Assembly (NCBI GenBank): GCA_949068525.1
Contig: CARTIQ010000011.1
Location: 1-31,040, forward strand
Direction: 5' to 3'
DNA length: 31,040 nucleotides
DNA from: an uncultured Eubacteriales bacterium
Lineage (GTDB): Bacteria; Bacillota; Clostridia; Oscillospirales; Acutalibacteraceae
A program made the translations under genes and the position numbers. The notes beneath the pieces are model-generated. The model was not told the origin of the DNA and searched no databases. It saw only the letters and a list, made by a program, of their open reading frames with translations. Below are positions 25,405 through 31,040 of this stretch, piece by piece. How positions within the stretch are numbered: position 1 is the first letter of the stretch; the number at the start of each line of letters is the position of its first letter.

Positions 25405-25818
25405 ATGACGCAAAAGGAATTGTCTCAGCTTAATTACTTAAGGCAGGAAATTTTAGAAATTCAAGGCCGCATAAAGGTGCTGGAAACTTTGGCGACAAAG
25501 TGTACGGCCCAGATTTCAGACATGCCAAGGTCTCAGCCAATTAATGATAAAATTGGCAAATATACAGCACAGATCGCAGATTTGAAGGCTGAACTTGAAA
25601 TTAAGGTATATCGCTGCTACCAAGAGTTTTTAAGATTGAATCGATATATTGAGGAGGTTGAGGACAGGCAGATGCGAATAATCCTTGCCCTTCGGTACAT
25701 ACAGGGTCTTACCTGGCAGCAGATCGCGCATAAAATCGGCAAGAACGATGAACAATACCCACGCAAGAAGCACAATACTTTTATTAAAAAACTTGATGAA
25801 AGAAGTGATAATACATGA
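25405..25818 (+). CDS. Sigma-like phage late-gene regulator (region-4-type helix-turn-helix)
   Basis: The 137-residue protein has an N-terminal coiled-coil (SQLNYLRQEILEIQGRIKVLETLATK) and a C-terminal helix-turn-helix of sigma region 4 type (EDRQMRIILALRYIQGLTWQQIAHKIGKNDEQYPRKKHNTFIKKL). Small proteins of this build (DUF1492, ArpU or RinA-like) switch on late genes in Firmicute phages. They usually sit just before the HNH and terminase genes, which fits this location except for the inserted block that follows. GGAGGG precedes the ATG. Confidence 0.8.
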   Translation: MTQKELSQLNYLRQEILEIQGRIKVLETLATKCTAQISDMPRSQPINDKIGKYTAQIADLKAELEIKVYRCYQEFLRLNRYIEEVEDRQMRIILALRYIQGLTWQQIAHKIGKNDEQYPRKKHNTFIKKLDERSDNT

Positions 25819-25987
25819 TTTTTTAATTTTATGGTATTTTATTACAACATTTTTATTATAAAATCGTTGTAATTTAAATCTTATTTGTGAATGTATACAA
25901 AATTTGCCCTTTTTTCTTTTTTGGAAATATAAGCGATAAAATACATGATATAATTGCTAATATCGATTAAAAAGGTGGTGAATTTGG

Positions 25988-26581
25988 ATGAAAAAATTTA
26001 TAGCAAGCCTCCTCGCTATGGCAATTTCAGTAGGTTCATTAAATAATATTACTTTTGCCGACAATAACACTGTCAAGAAGGAAACTGTAATTACTTTAAA
26101 AGAAGAGCTTTCTAAAGATGAACTTCAACCAAAACCTGATGAACTGACAAAGGAAGAGCGGCAAGCTGCTAAGTTGGTTGAGCAATTCAAGGAAAAGCTG
26201 AATGATTCATATGGGGATATTATGAGCAAAAACCCTTGTATGAAAACCGCTTTTACAGAGGTTCAAGCTTTTTTAGCAATTCCTTTTACACGTGGTACTA
26301 GAGCTGTTATAGAAGATAAAATATATAAGCTAGAAGCTGAAGAAGACTCTTTGGTCAATTACAGAAAGACCATATTGGAAAGCCCGAATGTAAATGAAGA
26401 AGACACGAAAAAACAACTAAAAAATATAGAAAATAGGTTACAAGCCATTACTTATACTAAAAACTGTCTTAAAACTTATCTTGCGAAAAAAAATAAGGAA
26501 GCATTACCTGTCCTTATTTTAGTATGGGCTGGTGTCATACTTATTACAGGTTTTTACGGATTTTTACTTTATAATTGTTAA
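25988..26581 (+). CDS. Secreted, C-terminally membrane-anchored protein, family I copy 1 (unknown function)
   Basis: The 197-residue protein has a clear signal peptide (MKKFIASLLAMAISVGSLNNITFA, cleavage before DNN), a charged, coiled-coil-like body and a C-terminal transmembrane helix (LPVLILVWAGVILITGFYGFLL). Most of it should lie outside the membrane. The segment IENRLQAITYTKNCLKTYLAKK lines up with IENNIKVINYSLDFLNKLLKKV of the protein at 30076, including the distance to the next hydrophobic helix, so the two are paralogues. AAAGGTGGTGA precedes the ATG, and a TATAAT lies at 25949-25954. It is AT-rich compared with the phage genes before it. Confidence 0.75.
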   Translation: MKKFIASLLAMAISVGSLNNITFADNNTVKKETVITLKEELSKDELQPKPDELTKEERQAAKLVEQFKEKLNDSYGDIMSKNPCMKTAFTEVQAFLAIPFTRGTRAVIEDKIYKLEAEEDSLVNYRKTILESPNVNEEDTKKQLKNIENRLQAITYTKNCLKTYLAKKNKEALPVLILVWAGVILITGFYGFLLYNC

Positions 26582-26602
26582 TCAAAAAATTTCTAAAAAA
26601 AT

Positions 26603-26637
26603 AAATGAACCGTTCATATTTAGAGCGGTTCATTTTT
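26603..26637. terminator. Bidirectional terminator between convergent moron genes
   Basis: AAATGAACCG (26603-26612) pairs with CGGTTCATTT (26626-26635). A T-run follows on the plus strand (TTTCCTTTTTT nearby) and TTTATTTTTTT on the minus strand. Confidence 0.85.
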
Positions 26638-26647
26638 CCTTTTTTGT

Positions 26648-27574
26648 TTAATCCCATTTTTCAGCCTTGTGCTGATTTATAATTTGCTCCAAATTTGCTT
26701 TTACCATCTTAAAGCGATCGTTGAATTTTTGTTTTTCTTCTTCGGTATAATCTAGTTTGCTTTTTAGCAGGGTTACTATGCCACCTTCGGCTGATTTTTC
26801 ATCTGAATTTACTTGAAGTAAAACAGAGTCTGCCGTTGGCCAATCACCATTGTTAATATGGTTTAAAAAACTTTTTGCTGCTAGTATATAATTTCTTATT
26901 TTAGCCATGTTTTGTTCAACTTCAGCTTGCCTATTTTTAGAATTTCGCAATGAATAAAGCTTTCCACCAACGAATGAAATTCCAAAGCCGCCTAAGGCTG
27001 CATTAATCAGCGCGTACGGGATACCTAAAAAAGGAAAATGCATCATGGCTATACCTCCGAGCCATAATCCGAAAGCACCAGCTCCAAATCGTCCTAATTT
27101 TTTAAATTTTTTCTCATTTCCGTCTTTTTCCAACAAAAACGTAAGTAATTGATTAACAGATATGTTAGCAAACCTCGGATCACTTTTTAAGTAATTTGAT
27201 AGAGAGGTGTTAAAATTATCCGAAGTGATACTTTTGTCTTCAACAAATCTAGCAAATTCATTAATTGCTATATTCATCTTTGCCGTTTCTAAATTCTTAC
27301 CAATAATCATTGGTAAATCACCGACTGAATTATAGTCCCATAGACTGCCGTCGTACTCGCAATTTTTTCCAACGCCATTAAAATTTATATACCCACCAAT
27401 TTGTTGAAGCCTTTTCTGTGCATCAGTTATTGTACAAATCAAGTCTTCTGTATTTCCGCATTTGTTTTTCTTTTCGCAAACACTAGATGTGCTTTCTGCA
27501 TTAGAGGTTTTCAAAAATGACGATGTACCAAGTAGGGGAAAAACAAGAAATATACTTAACAATTTTTTAAACAT
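26648..27574 (-). CDS. Secreted/membrane protein, family II copy 1 (unknown function)
   Basis: The 308-residue protein has a signal peptide (MFKKLLSIFLVFPLLGTSSFLKTSNA, cleavage before ES) and several Cys in the first 80 residues. A glycine-rich hydrophobic hairpin of two helices (about residues 165-212, FGAGAFGLWLGGIAMMHFPFLGIPYALINAALGGFGISFVGG) lies in the middle, and the last 100 residues are charged and helical. It shares with the protein at 28656 the motif CEYDGSLWDYNSVGDLP (there QEFDIHLWNYNNIEDFA) and FLNHINNGDWPTADSVLLQVNSD (there VFEKIQKGDWVGNDALLVKLNHD). It is the only minus-strand gene of the insert and has AGAGGCG before the ATG. No known domain was recognised. Confidence 0.75.
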   Translation of the reverse strand: MFKKLLSIFLVFPLLGTSSFLKTSNAESTSSVCEKKNKCGNTEDLICTITDAQKRLQQIGGYINFNGVGKNCEYDGSLWDYNSVGDLPMIIGKNLETAKMNIAINEFARFVEDKSITSDNFNTSLSNYLKSDPRFANISVNQLLTFLLEKDGNEKKFKKLGRFGAGAFGLWLGGIAMMHFPFLGIPYALINAALGGFGISFVGGKLYSLRNSKNRQAEVEQNMAKIRNYILAAKSFLNHINNGDWPTADSVLLQVNSDEKSAEGGIVTLLKSKLDYTEEEKQKFNDRFKMVKANLEQIINQHKAEKWD

Positions 27575-27700
27575 AAGGAATCGCCTCTTTTTTATATTTT
27601 TGAGCGCACTAACCTTTATGTAGCTATCCTCCTCTTTGTAACATGTTCACATATTTTGATTTATTTAAGAAAAAGGTTACCCGCTAATTTAAATTTTAAG

Positions 27701-27742
27701 GCAAAATTCTCCAGGTAACAATAAAGATCAGCAAAATTCTCC
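27701..27742. repeat. Two 12-bp direct repeats 30 bp apart
   Basis: GCAAAATTCTCC occurs at 27701-27712 and again at 27731-27742. Repeats of this sort occur near the ends of IS21-type elements, whose transposase binds them, but no transposase gene is present here. The link is a guess from memory of such ends. Confidence 0.4.
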
Positions 27743-27899
27743 TTATTTTACCAAAACAAGAATATTATTACTTATCATTTTGTTTAAAGCAGATATATTT
27801 ATTCGGGCCAAAAGCTCAATTCATTTATCGTGAAAAATTAAATACTCTACTTGGCAAAAAATTTTTTCAAAAAATACGAAAAATACGAAATAGATATGC

Positions 27900-28036
27900 T
27901 ATAATGATAATGTGGATAAATTTTCACATTTTCATAATAGCAGAGGCTTAAGTGCTCTCTGAATTTCTCCTTTCATAGTTTAATATAAAAGAAAAGAATC
28001 ACACAGTTAGTATACGCCGTGTGGTTCTTTTGTTTT
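27900..28036 (+). ncRNA. Candidate small RNA with promoter and strong terminator
   Basis: An extended -10 (TGC then TATAAT, 27900-27905) precedes about 85 non-coding bases. These hold a hairpin (CAGAG/CTCTG around a GC-containing stem, about 27941-27962) and an unpaired pyrimidine stretch TTTCTCCTTTC that could pair with ribosome sites. A 12-bp terminator stem follows (27993-28004 with 28019-28030) and then TTGTTTT. No -35 box is evident. It could also be the leader of the HNH gene. Confidence 0.45.
27993..28036 (+). terminator. Intrinsic terminator upstream of the HNH gene
   Basis: AAAGAATCACAC (27993-28004) pairs with GTGTGGTTCTTT (28019-28030), with one G-T pair and a 14-base loop, followed by TTGTTTT. 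Confidence 0.8.
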
Positions 28037-28125
28037 CTCGAGCGGGGTGTTTATTAATTCAAAAATCATGCAACCAGCGTGACGCTGGACCCACGTCACG
28101 CCCTGAAATTTCTAAAAAAGAAAAT

Positions 28126-28560
28126 ATGTCACACGTGCCCAAAACAAGAGTTTTTCATAGCTGCCATTTTTGCGGCAGAATCCATGATGAAGGGCATGTT
28201 TGTATTAGCAGGCCAATTAAGCGTAAGAAGATCGACGATGCTGTGCGGTTTAGAAACAGCGCTGTTTGGCATCGTAAACGGCAGCAAATCAGGAAGCGCG
28301 ACTGTTATTTGTGTCAAGTGTGCATCAGGGAACGGTATGGAACCCGGCGTAAGTACAATTACGAAGGGCTGCAGGTTCATCATGCGGTGCCTGTCAATTC
28401 TAGCGAAGACTTAAGGCTTGATGACAACAACCTGATTACACTGTGCTCCATGCATCATGCGATGTGCGACAAAGGCGAAATACCATATGACGAGGTCAAA
28501 CAAATAATCTTAGAACAGGAAACCTCTGATGTTTTATTTAGAAAAAAGGCCAGCATGTAA
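28126..28560 (+). CDS. Phage HNH endonuclease
   Basis: The 144-residue protein has an N-terminal C-x2-C (Cys13, Cys16) and an HNH domain: RDCYLCQVC (Cys60, Cys63, Cys66), LQVHHAVPV (catalytic His85-His86), then DNNLITLCSMHH (Asn, Cys107, His110-His111). In many Firmicute phages an HNH protein of this type is encoded just before the small terminase subunit and is needed for cos cleavage and packaging. The ATG at 28126 is chosen as the first well-placed start, though its ribosome site is weak. The frame stays open to a GTG at 28021, which would start inside the terminator region. Terminase does not follow directly; two inserted genes do. Confidence 0.88.
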   Translation: MSHVPKTRVFHSCHFCGRIHDEGHVCISRPIKRKKIDDAVRFRNSAVWHRKRQQIRKRDCYLCQVCIRERYGTRRKYNYEGLQVHHAVPVNSSEDLRLDDNNLITLCSMHHAMCDKGEIPYDEVKQIILEQETSDVLFRKKASM

Positions 28561-28580
28561 ATAAAATTTTTTATTAGGTG

Positions 28581-28609
28581 TTGAAATTGGTAAAAAATAG
28601 TTGTATTAT
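28581..28609 (+). promoter_or_regulatory. Promoter of the family II copy 2 gene
   Basis: TTGAAA (28581-28586) and TATTAT (28604-28609) are 17 bases apart, about 45 bases before the ATG at 28656. Confidence 0.65.
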
Positions 28610-28655
28610 ATAATTAATGGTTGATTTTACAAATTAGAGCAAAGGGGCTATATCT

Positions 28656-29546
28656 ATGTTCAAAAAATTATTTACACTGATCCTAGTATTCACGCAGCTA
28701 ATCACTGGGCCATACGTCGGGTTTACTGCGTCCGCTGAAAATTTCAATAAATTGAAAACACATCTTTCTACGTGTGAGGGATACCCTGACAACATATCTG
28801 ATGTTGACTGCGCAACAAGGGCATCAATACTAGATATGAAGGATATGGGACTTGCACAAAAAAGTTTATTTAAAGTCGGTCCAAAACAAGAGTTCGATAT
28901 ACACTTATGGAATTACAATAACATAGAAGATTTTGCAAAATTAATGGAACGGTTTTTAAAGAATAGTGCTCAGAAATTATATTTTAATAAAGTATTAAGT
29001 AATGTTCTTAATGAAGAAATTAGTGAACAAAGCAAACGCAATATTTTAAAAGGGTTATTTAGTTCATCTAAAAAAGAAGAACCTTCAAAAGAGGCGCCTT
29101 CATTTTTTGAAAAGTGTAATTCGGTTCTTGAAAAATATATAATAGGTAAAACAAAGTACGTTAATTTTTTAAACTCCGAATTGGTAACGGATTTATTTAG
29201 GAACGAAATGATGAAAACTACAATAAGTATACAAAATGGAGAAGAAGGCGTTCAAAAGTATTTAAAAATTCTTGAAAAAGTAAAAAAGAATACGGCTAAA
29301 ATGGAAATTTATGAAGACGCAATAGAGCAAGTTTTTGAAAAAATACAAAAAGGCGATTGGGTAGGAAACGATGCTTTATTGGTTAAGCTAAATCATGATC
29401 CAACGTATTATAATGCATTTACAGAGTTTAGGAAAGAAGGCTTTGAGTATAATAACAAAACTATTGCGAACAAATTCAAAGATACGTTGGAGGATTTGAG
29501 CAAAATAATAAAGAAGCTTAATAATCATCATGATGAAGAGCTGTAA
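28656..29546 (+). CDS. Secreted protein, family II copy 2 (unknown function)
   Basis: The 296-residue protein starts with a signal peptide (MFKKLFTLILVFTQLITGPYVGFTASA, cleavage before EN) nearly identical in its first five residues to that of the 26648-27574 protein. A mostly helical, Lys/Glu-rich mature part follows. It has the shared LWNYNNIEDF and IQKGDW--NDALLVKLNHD motifs but lacks the central hydrophobic hairpin of its paralogue, so it should be fully secreted. It has its own promoter, an AAAGGGG ribosome site and a terminator directly after. No known domain was recognised. It sits between the HNH gene and the presumed packaging genes, a place where phages often carry extra genes. Confidence 0.75.
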   Translation: MFKKLFTLILVFTQLITGPYVGFTASAENFNKLKTHLSTCEGYPDNISDVDCATRASILDMKDMGLAQKSLFKVGPKQEFDIHLWNYNNIEDFAKLMERFLKNSAQKLYFNKVLSNVLNEEISEQSKRNILKGLFSSSKKEEPSKEAPSFFEKCNSVLEKYIIGKTKYVNFLNSELVTDLFRNEMMKTTISIQNGEEGVQKYLKILEKVKKNTAKMEIYEDAIEQVFEKIQKGDWVGNDALLVKLNHDPTYYNAFTEFRKEGFEYNNKTIANKFKDTLEDLSKIIKKLNNHHDEEL

Positions 29547-29566
29547 TATATGAACGAAAAAAATAA

Positions 29567-29598
29567 CCCCATTCTTAAATAATAGAATGGGGATTTTT
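29567..29598 (+). terminator. Intrinsic terminator after the family II copy 2 gene
   Basis: CCCCATTCT (29567-29575) pairs with AGAATGGGG (29584-29592), followed by ATTTTTA. The style is like that of the terminator at 1682-1722. Confidence 0.85.
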
Positions 29599-29676
29599 AT
29601 GTGACAAAGTGAAGAAATATCTAATAAGTCTGATGTGGCAAGAGCAAAATAAAAATAATTTAAGATTTTGAGATTT

Positions 29677-29711
29677 CCGAATAACGCGATTTCGTGCTAC
29701 TCGGTTTTTTT
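29677..29711 (+). terminator. Second, weaker terminator-like hairpin
   Basis: CCGA (29677-29680) pairs with TCGG (29701-29704) and CGCG (29685-29688) with CGTG (29693-29696) across an internal loop, followed by seven T. No gene clearly ends here, so it may mark a small RNA or a lost gene. Confidence 0.45.
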
Positions 29712-29917
29712 GTGCCTTTTGAAAACTTGCGAATCGGAAATACCACGCCCATTTGTCCGTAACAAGGTTATACAAAAGAACTTACTATTGAAGAGGCTTC
29801 TCTAATATTTGAGTTCTTTCCCCAACTAAAAAAAGAAAACATGGTTGCACATAATAGACAAAATTCGACAATATGCTTGTTATATATAATTAAATTTGTA
29901 GAAAATATCTATTATTG

Positions 29918-29946
29918 TTGACACTTTTTGTCGTAAATGTTATAAT
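29918..29946 (+). promoter_or_regulatory. Consensus sigma-A promoter of the family I copy 2 gene
   Basis: It has TTGACA (29918-29923), a 17-base spacer, an extended TG at 29938-29939 and TATAAT (29941-29946). Every element matches consensus, the strongest promoter in the window by inspection, so the lysogen probably expresses the gene without phage factors. Confidence 0.9.
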
Positions 29947-30075
29947 GTTAAAAATAGTGATAAGTTACTATAAAAACAAATCAAAGTTAGGAGGAAGAGG
30001 AAAAGGCCAAGTAAGACTACAGGTTTAGTTTTAAGGCAAGTCAAGTGGAGTATATCAAAATTAGGAGGAGTTTAA

Positions 30076-30714
30076 ATGAAATTAAAAAAATTTATCGCAT
30101 GCGCACTAACTTTTGCAACCATATTAAATGGAGCAAATAATTTTTCTTTTGCAGACAATGAAAATCAAAAATTAGAAAATAAGGAATCTGTTGAAGCCTT
30201 ATTAGATTCTCAAACTAAGGATACTTTAAAAAGCATAGAAGATTTAGCAAAATTTTGTGCTGAAGCAAAGGACGTAAAAGTAAAAGAAAAAATACAGGCA
30301 AAAATAGCAGAGTTCGAAACTAAAAAATCTTATCTCAATAGTATAAAAAAAGAAGCTAAAGAAAACGGAGAGTTTCATAAAGTTGCAAAGATAGAAAACA
30401 ACATTAAGGTAATAAACTATAGCTTGGATTTTTTAAATAAACTTTTAAAGAAAGTTGAAAAGAATGATAAACAGAGCTGGAAAAGTGTATTGCGAATCCT
30501 TTTGGTGCTTGGTCCGTTAGTAGCAACTCTCTGGATGGGAACATCTAAATTATCTAACATGCTTACTACTTGGGGCGGTATAAAACTTTATTTCAAAAAT
30601 CTTCTTGTCTCCCCAAAAGCTTTAGAGTTTAGAGAAAATTTACAAACTTTAGGATTTGGCGCAGCTATGGTTATCGCATATATAGGTTCTATTTTGGCAG
30701 CTATAGTTATATAA
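30076..30714 (+). CDS. Secreted, membrane-anchored protein, family I copy 2 (unknown function)
   Basis: The 212-residue protein has a signal peptide (MKLKKFIACALTFATILNGANNFSFA, cleavage before DN), a Lys/Glu-rich coiled-coil region to about residue 130 and two hydrophobic helices (LRILLVLGPLVATLWMG and LGFGAAMVIAYIGSILAAIVI). It is a paralogue of the 25988-26581 protein: same signal peptide ending in FADN, same coiled-coil and the shared IENxIxxIxY motif. Here a second C-terminal helix has been added. TTAGGAGGAG precedes the ATG. It has a consensus promoter and its own terminator, so it forms a single-gene unit. No known domain was recognised. Confidence 0.75.
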   Translation: MKLKKFIACALTFATILNGANNFSFADNENQKLENKESVEALLDSQTKDTLKSIEDLAKFCAEAKDVKVKEKIQAKIAEFETKKSYLNSIKKEAKENGEFHKVAKIENNIKVINYSLDFLNKLLKKVEKNDKQSWKSVLRILLVLGPLVATLWMGTSKLSNMLTTWGGIKLYFKNLLVSPKALEFRENLQTLGFGAAMVIAYIGSILAAIVI

Positions 30715-30767
30715 AAAACAGAATCCTTAGAGATTAAAAAATAAGCATCGATTCATTTGGCTTTAGT

Positions 30768-30804
30768 AAAAAAGTAGACATGTTTTTTATATGTCTACTT
30801 TTTT
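30768..30804 (+). terminator. Intrinsic terminator after the family I copy 2 gene
   Basis: A perfect 14-bp stem pairs AAAAAAGTAGACAT (30768-30781) with ATGTCTACTTTTTT (30791-30804), around a 9-base loop. Confidence 0.85.
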
Positions 30805-30877
30805 TAGTAGTATATTCTCAAAAACATTAAGCAATATCTGTAAATCGTTAATAGCATAAAAAGTTAGAATGTGAACA

Positions 30878-30907
30878 AGGCTTTCTATTACAGAAAGCCT
30901 AATTTTT
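30878..30907 (+). terminator. Second intrinsic terminator at the end of the inserted block
   Basis: AGGCTTTCT (30878-30886) pairs perfectly with AGAAAGCCT (30892-30900), followed by AATTTTTT. No gene is visible between this and the terminator at 30768. It may shield the phage packaging genes from the moron promoters. Confidence 0.8.
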
Positions 30908-31040
30908 TGATTTTGAAAACAGCATATCCCCCCGGGGGTATCGTCGAACAAAATGCTTAAGAACCGCGCACCGACGGCCCCCCTATCTTTACACCGGCAA
31001 AAAATTTTCCGTGTATTTTTTTATTTCTGAAGGTGAAAAT

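Larger units (their letters stand above)
27575..28125. other. Intergenic region of about 550 bases: repeat pair, candidate small RNA, HNH leader
   Basis: It contains the leader of the minus-strand gene, including a second AGGAGG about 65 bases upstream of its start with no start codon after it. It also holds two direct repeats 30 bases apart, a short tandem repeat AAATACGAA (about 27872-27889), a candidate small RNA with terminator, and two overlapping hairpins in front of the HNH gene. No protein-coding frame of note was seen. Confidence 0.5.
29547..30075. other. 529-base intergenic region between the two plus-strand moron genes
   Basis: It holds the terminator at 29567-29598, a second terminator-like hairpin at 29677-29711, a short coding-like remnant (about 29775-29923, see findings), a near-consensus promoter at 29918-29946 and a 120-base leader with a duplicated ribosome-site segment. 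Confidence 0.55.
30715..31040. other. Right-edge non-coding region with terminators and a cos-like GC-rich segment
   Basis: After two terminators the base composition changes sharply. CCCCCCGGGGG stands at 30928-30938, and a GC-rich stretch at about 30963-30998 contains ACCGCGCACCGACGG and a C-run. GC-rich tracts of this kind between an HNH gene and terminase are typical of cos sites in Firmicute phages. At the very end GAAGGTGA (31029-31036) is a ribosome site pointing out of the window, so a plus-strand gene probably starts within about ten bases beyond 31040. Confidence 0.5.

Noticed and set aside
29575..29775. 66-residue minus-strand frame in the moron gap
   Set aside because: No ribosome site, it runs through two terminator hairpins, and its composition looks like antisense noise.
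1..31040. CRISPR array, tRNA or rRNA genes, transposase or integrase
   Set aside because: No regularly spaced repeats, cloverleaf sequences, rRNA stretches or transposase/integrase motifs were found on either strand.

Overview
The window reads as a piece of a low-GC, Gram-positive chromosome, most likely class Clostridia. The grounds are an AddAB (not RecBCD) repair nuclease, a SAM-I riboswitch on metK, an ECF-type vitamin transporter, a DUF2508 (YaaL)-BofA pair of sporulation ancestry, an EF-P-type (YmfI-like) reductase, strong AGGAGG ribosome sites and frequent TTG/GTG starts. TGA acts as a normal stop (metK, secG and the phage replication gene all end in it). A placement near Oscillospirales/Ruminococcaceae is only an impression from gene content.

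Layout. (1) Bases 1-1720: a partial Nif11-type leader-peptide gene at the left edge on the minus strand, then a GLUG-repeat surface protein whose start region looks frameshifted. (2) 1.9-7.5 kb: housekeeping genes hemW (+) and rlmH, walJ, murA and comM/yifB (all -). (3) 7.6-17.5 kb: a RibU-like ECF S component, the SAM-I riboswitch with metK, a small membrane protein, addB-addA and secG. (4) 17.9-20.6 kb: DUF2508, bofA, nrdR, trxA, a flavin reductase and a YmfI-like SDR, all on the plus strand. (5) 20.6-21.4 kb: a FeoB-like gene lacking its GTPase half, on the minus strand and tail-to-tail with the SDR.

(6) 21.6-31.0 kb: part of a prophage or phage-derived element. Its early module is a small membrane protein, a CxxC protein, a Sak/DUF1071 annealase, RusA, SSB and a winged-helix replication protein. 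A candidate structured RNA with its own terminator follows, then an antirepressor broken by one TGA codon, then a sigma-like late regulator. Beyond this lie an HNH endonuclease and, at the right edge, a GC-rich cos-like segment with a ribosome site pointing out of the window. Terminase and the late genes therefore probably follow. No integrase, repressor or structural gene lies inside the window.

The most unusual part is the AT-rich insert around the HNH gene. It holds four secreted or membrane-anchored proteins of unknown function that fall into two families of two paralogues each (25988-26581 with 30076-30714, and 26648-27574 with 28656-29546). Each has its own promoter or terminator signals, so they look like a duplicated two-gene moron cassette placed in the late-control and packaging part of the phage. 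A candidate small RNA and a possible insertion-sequence remnant lie between them.
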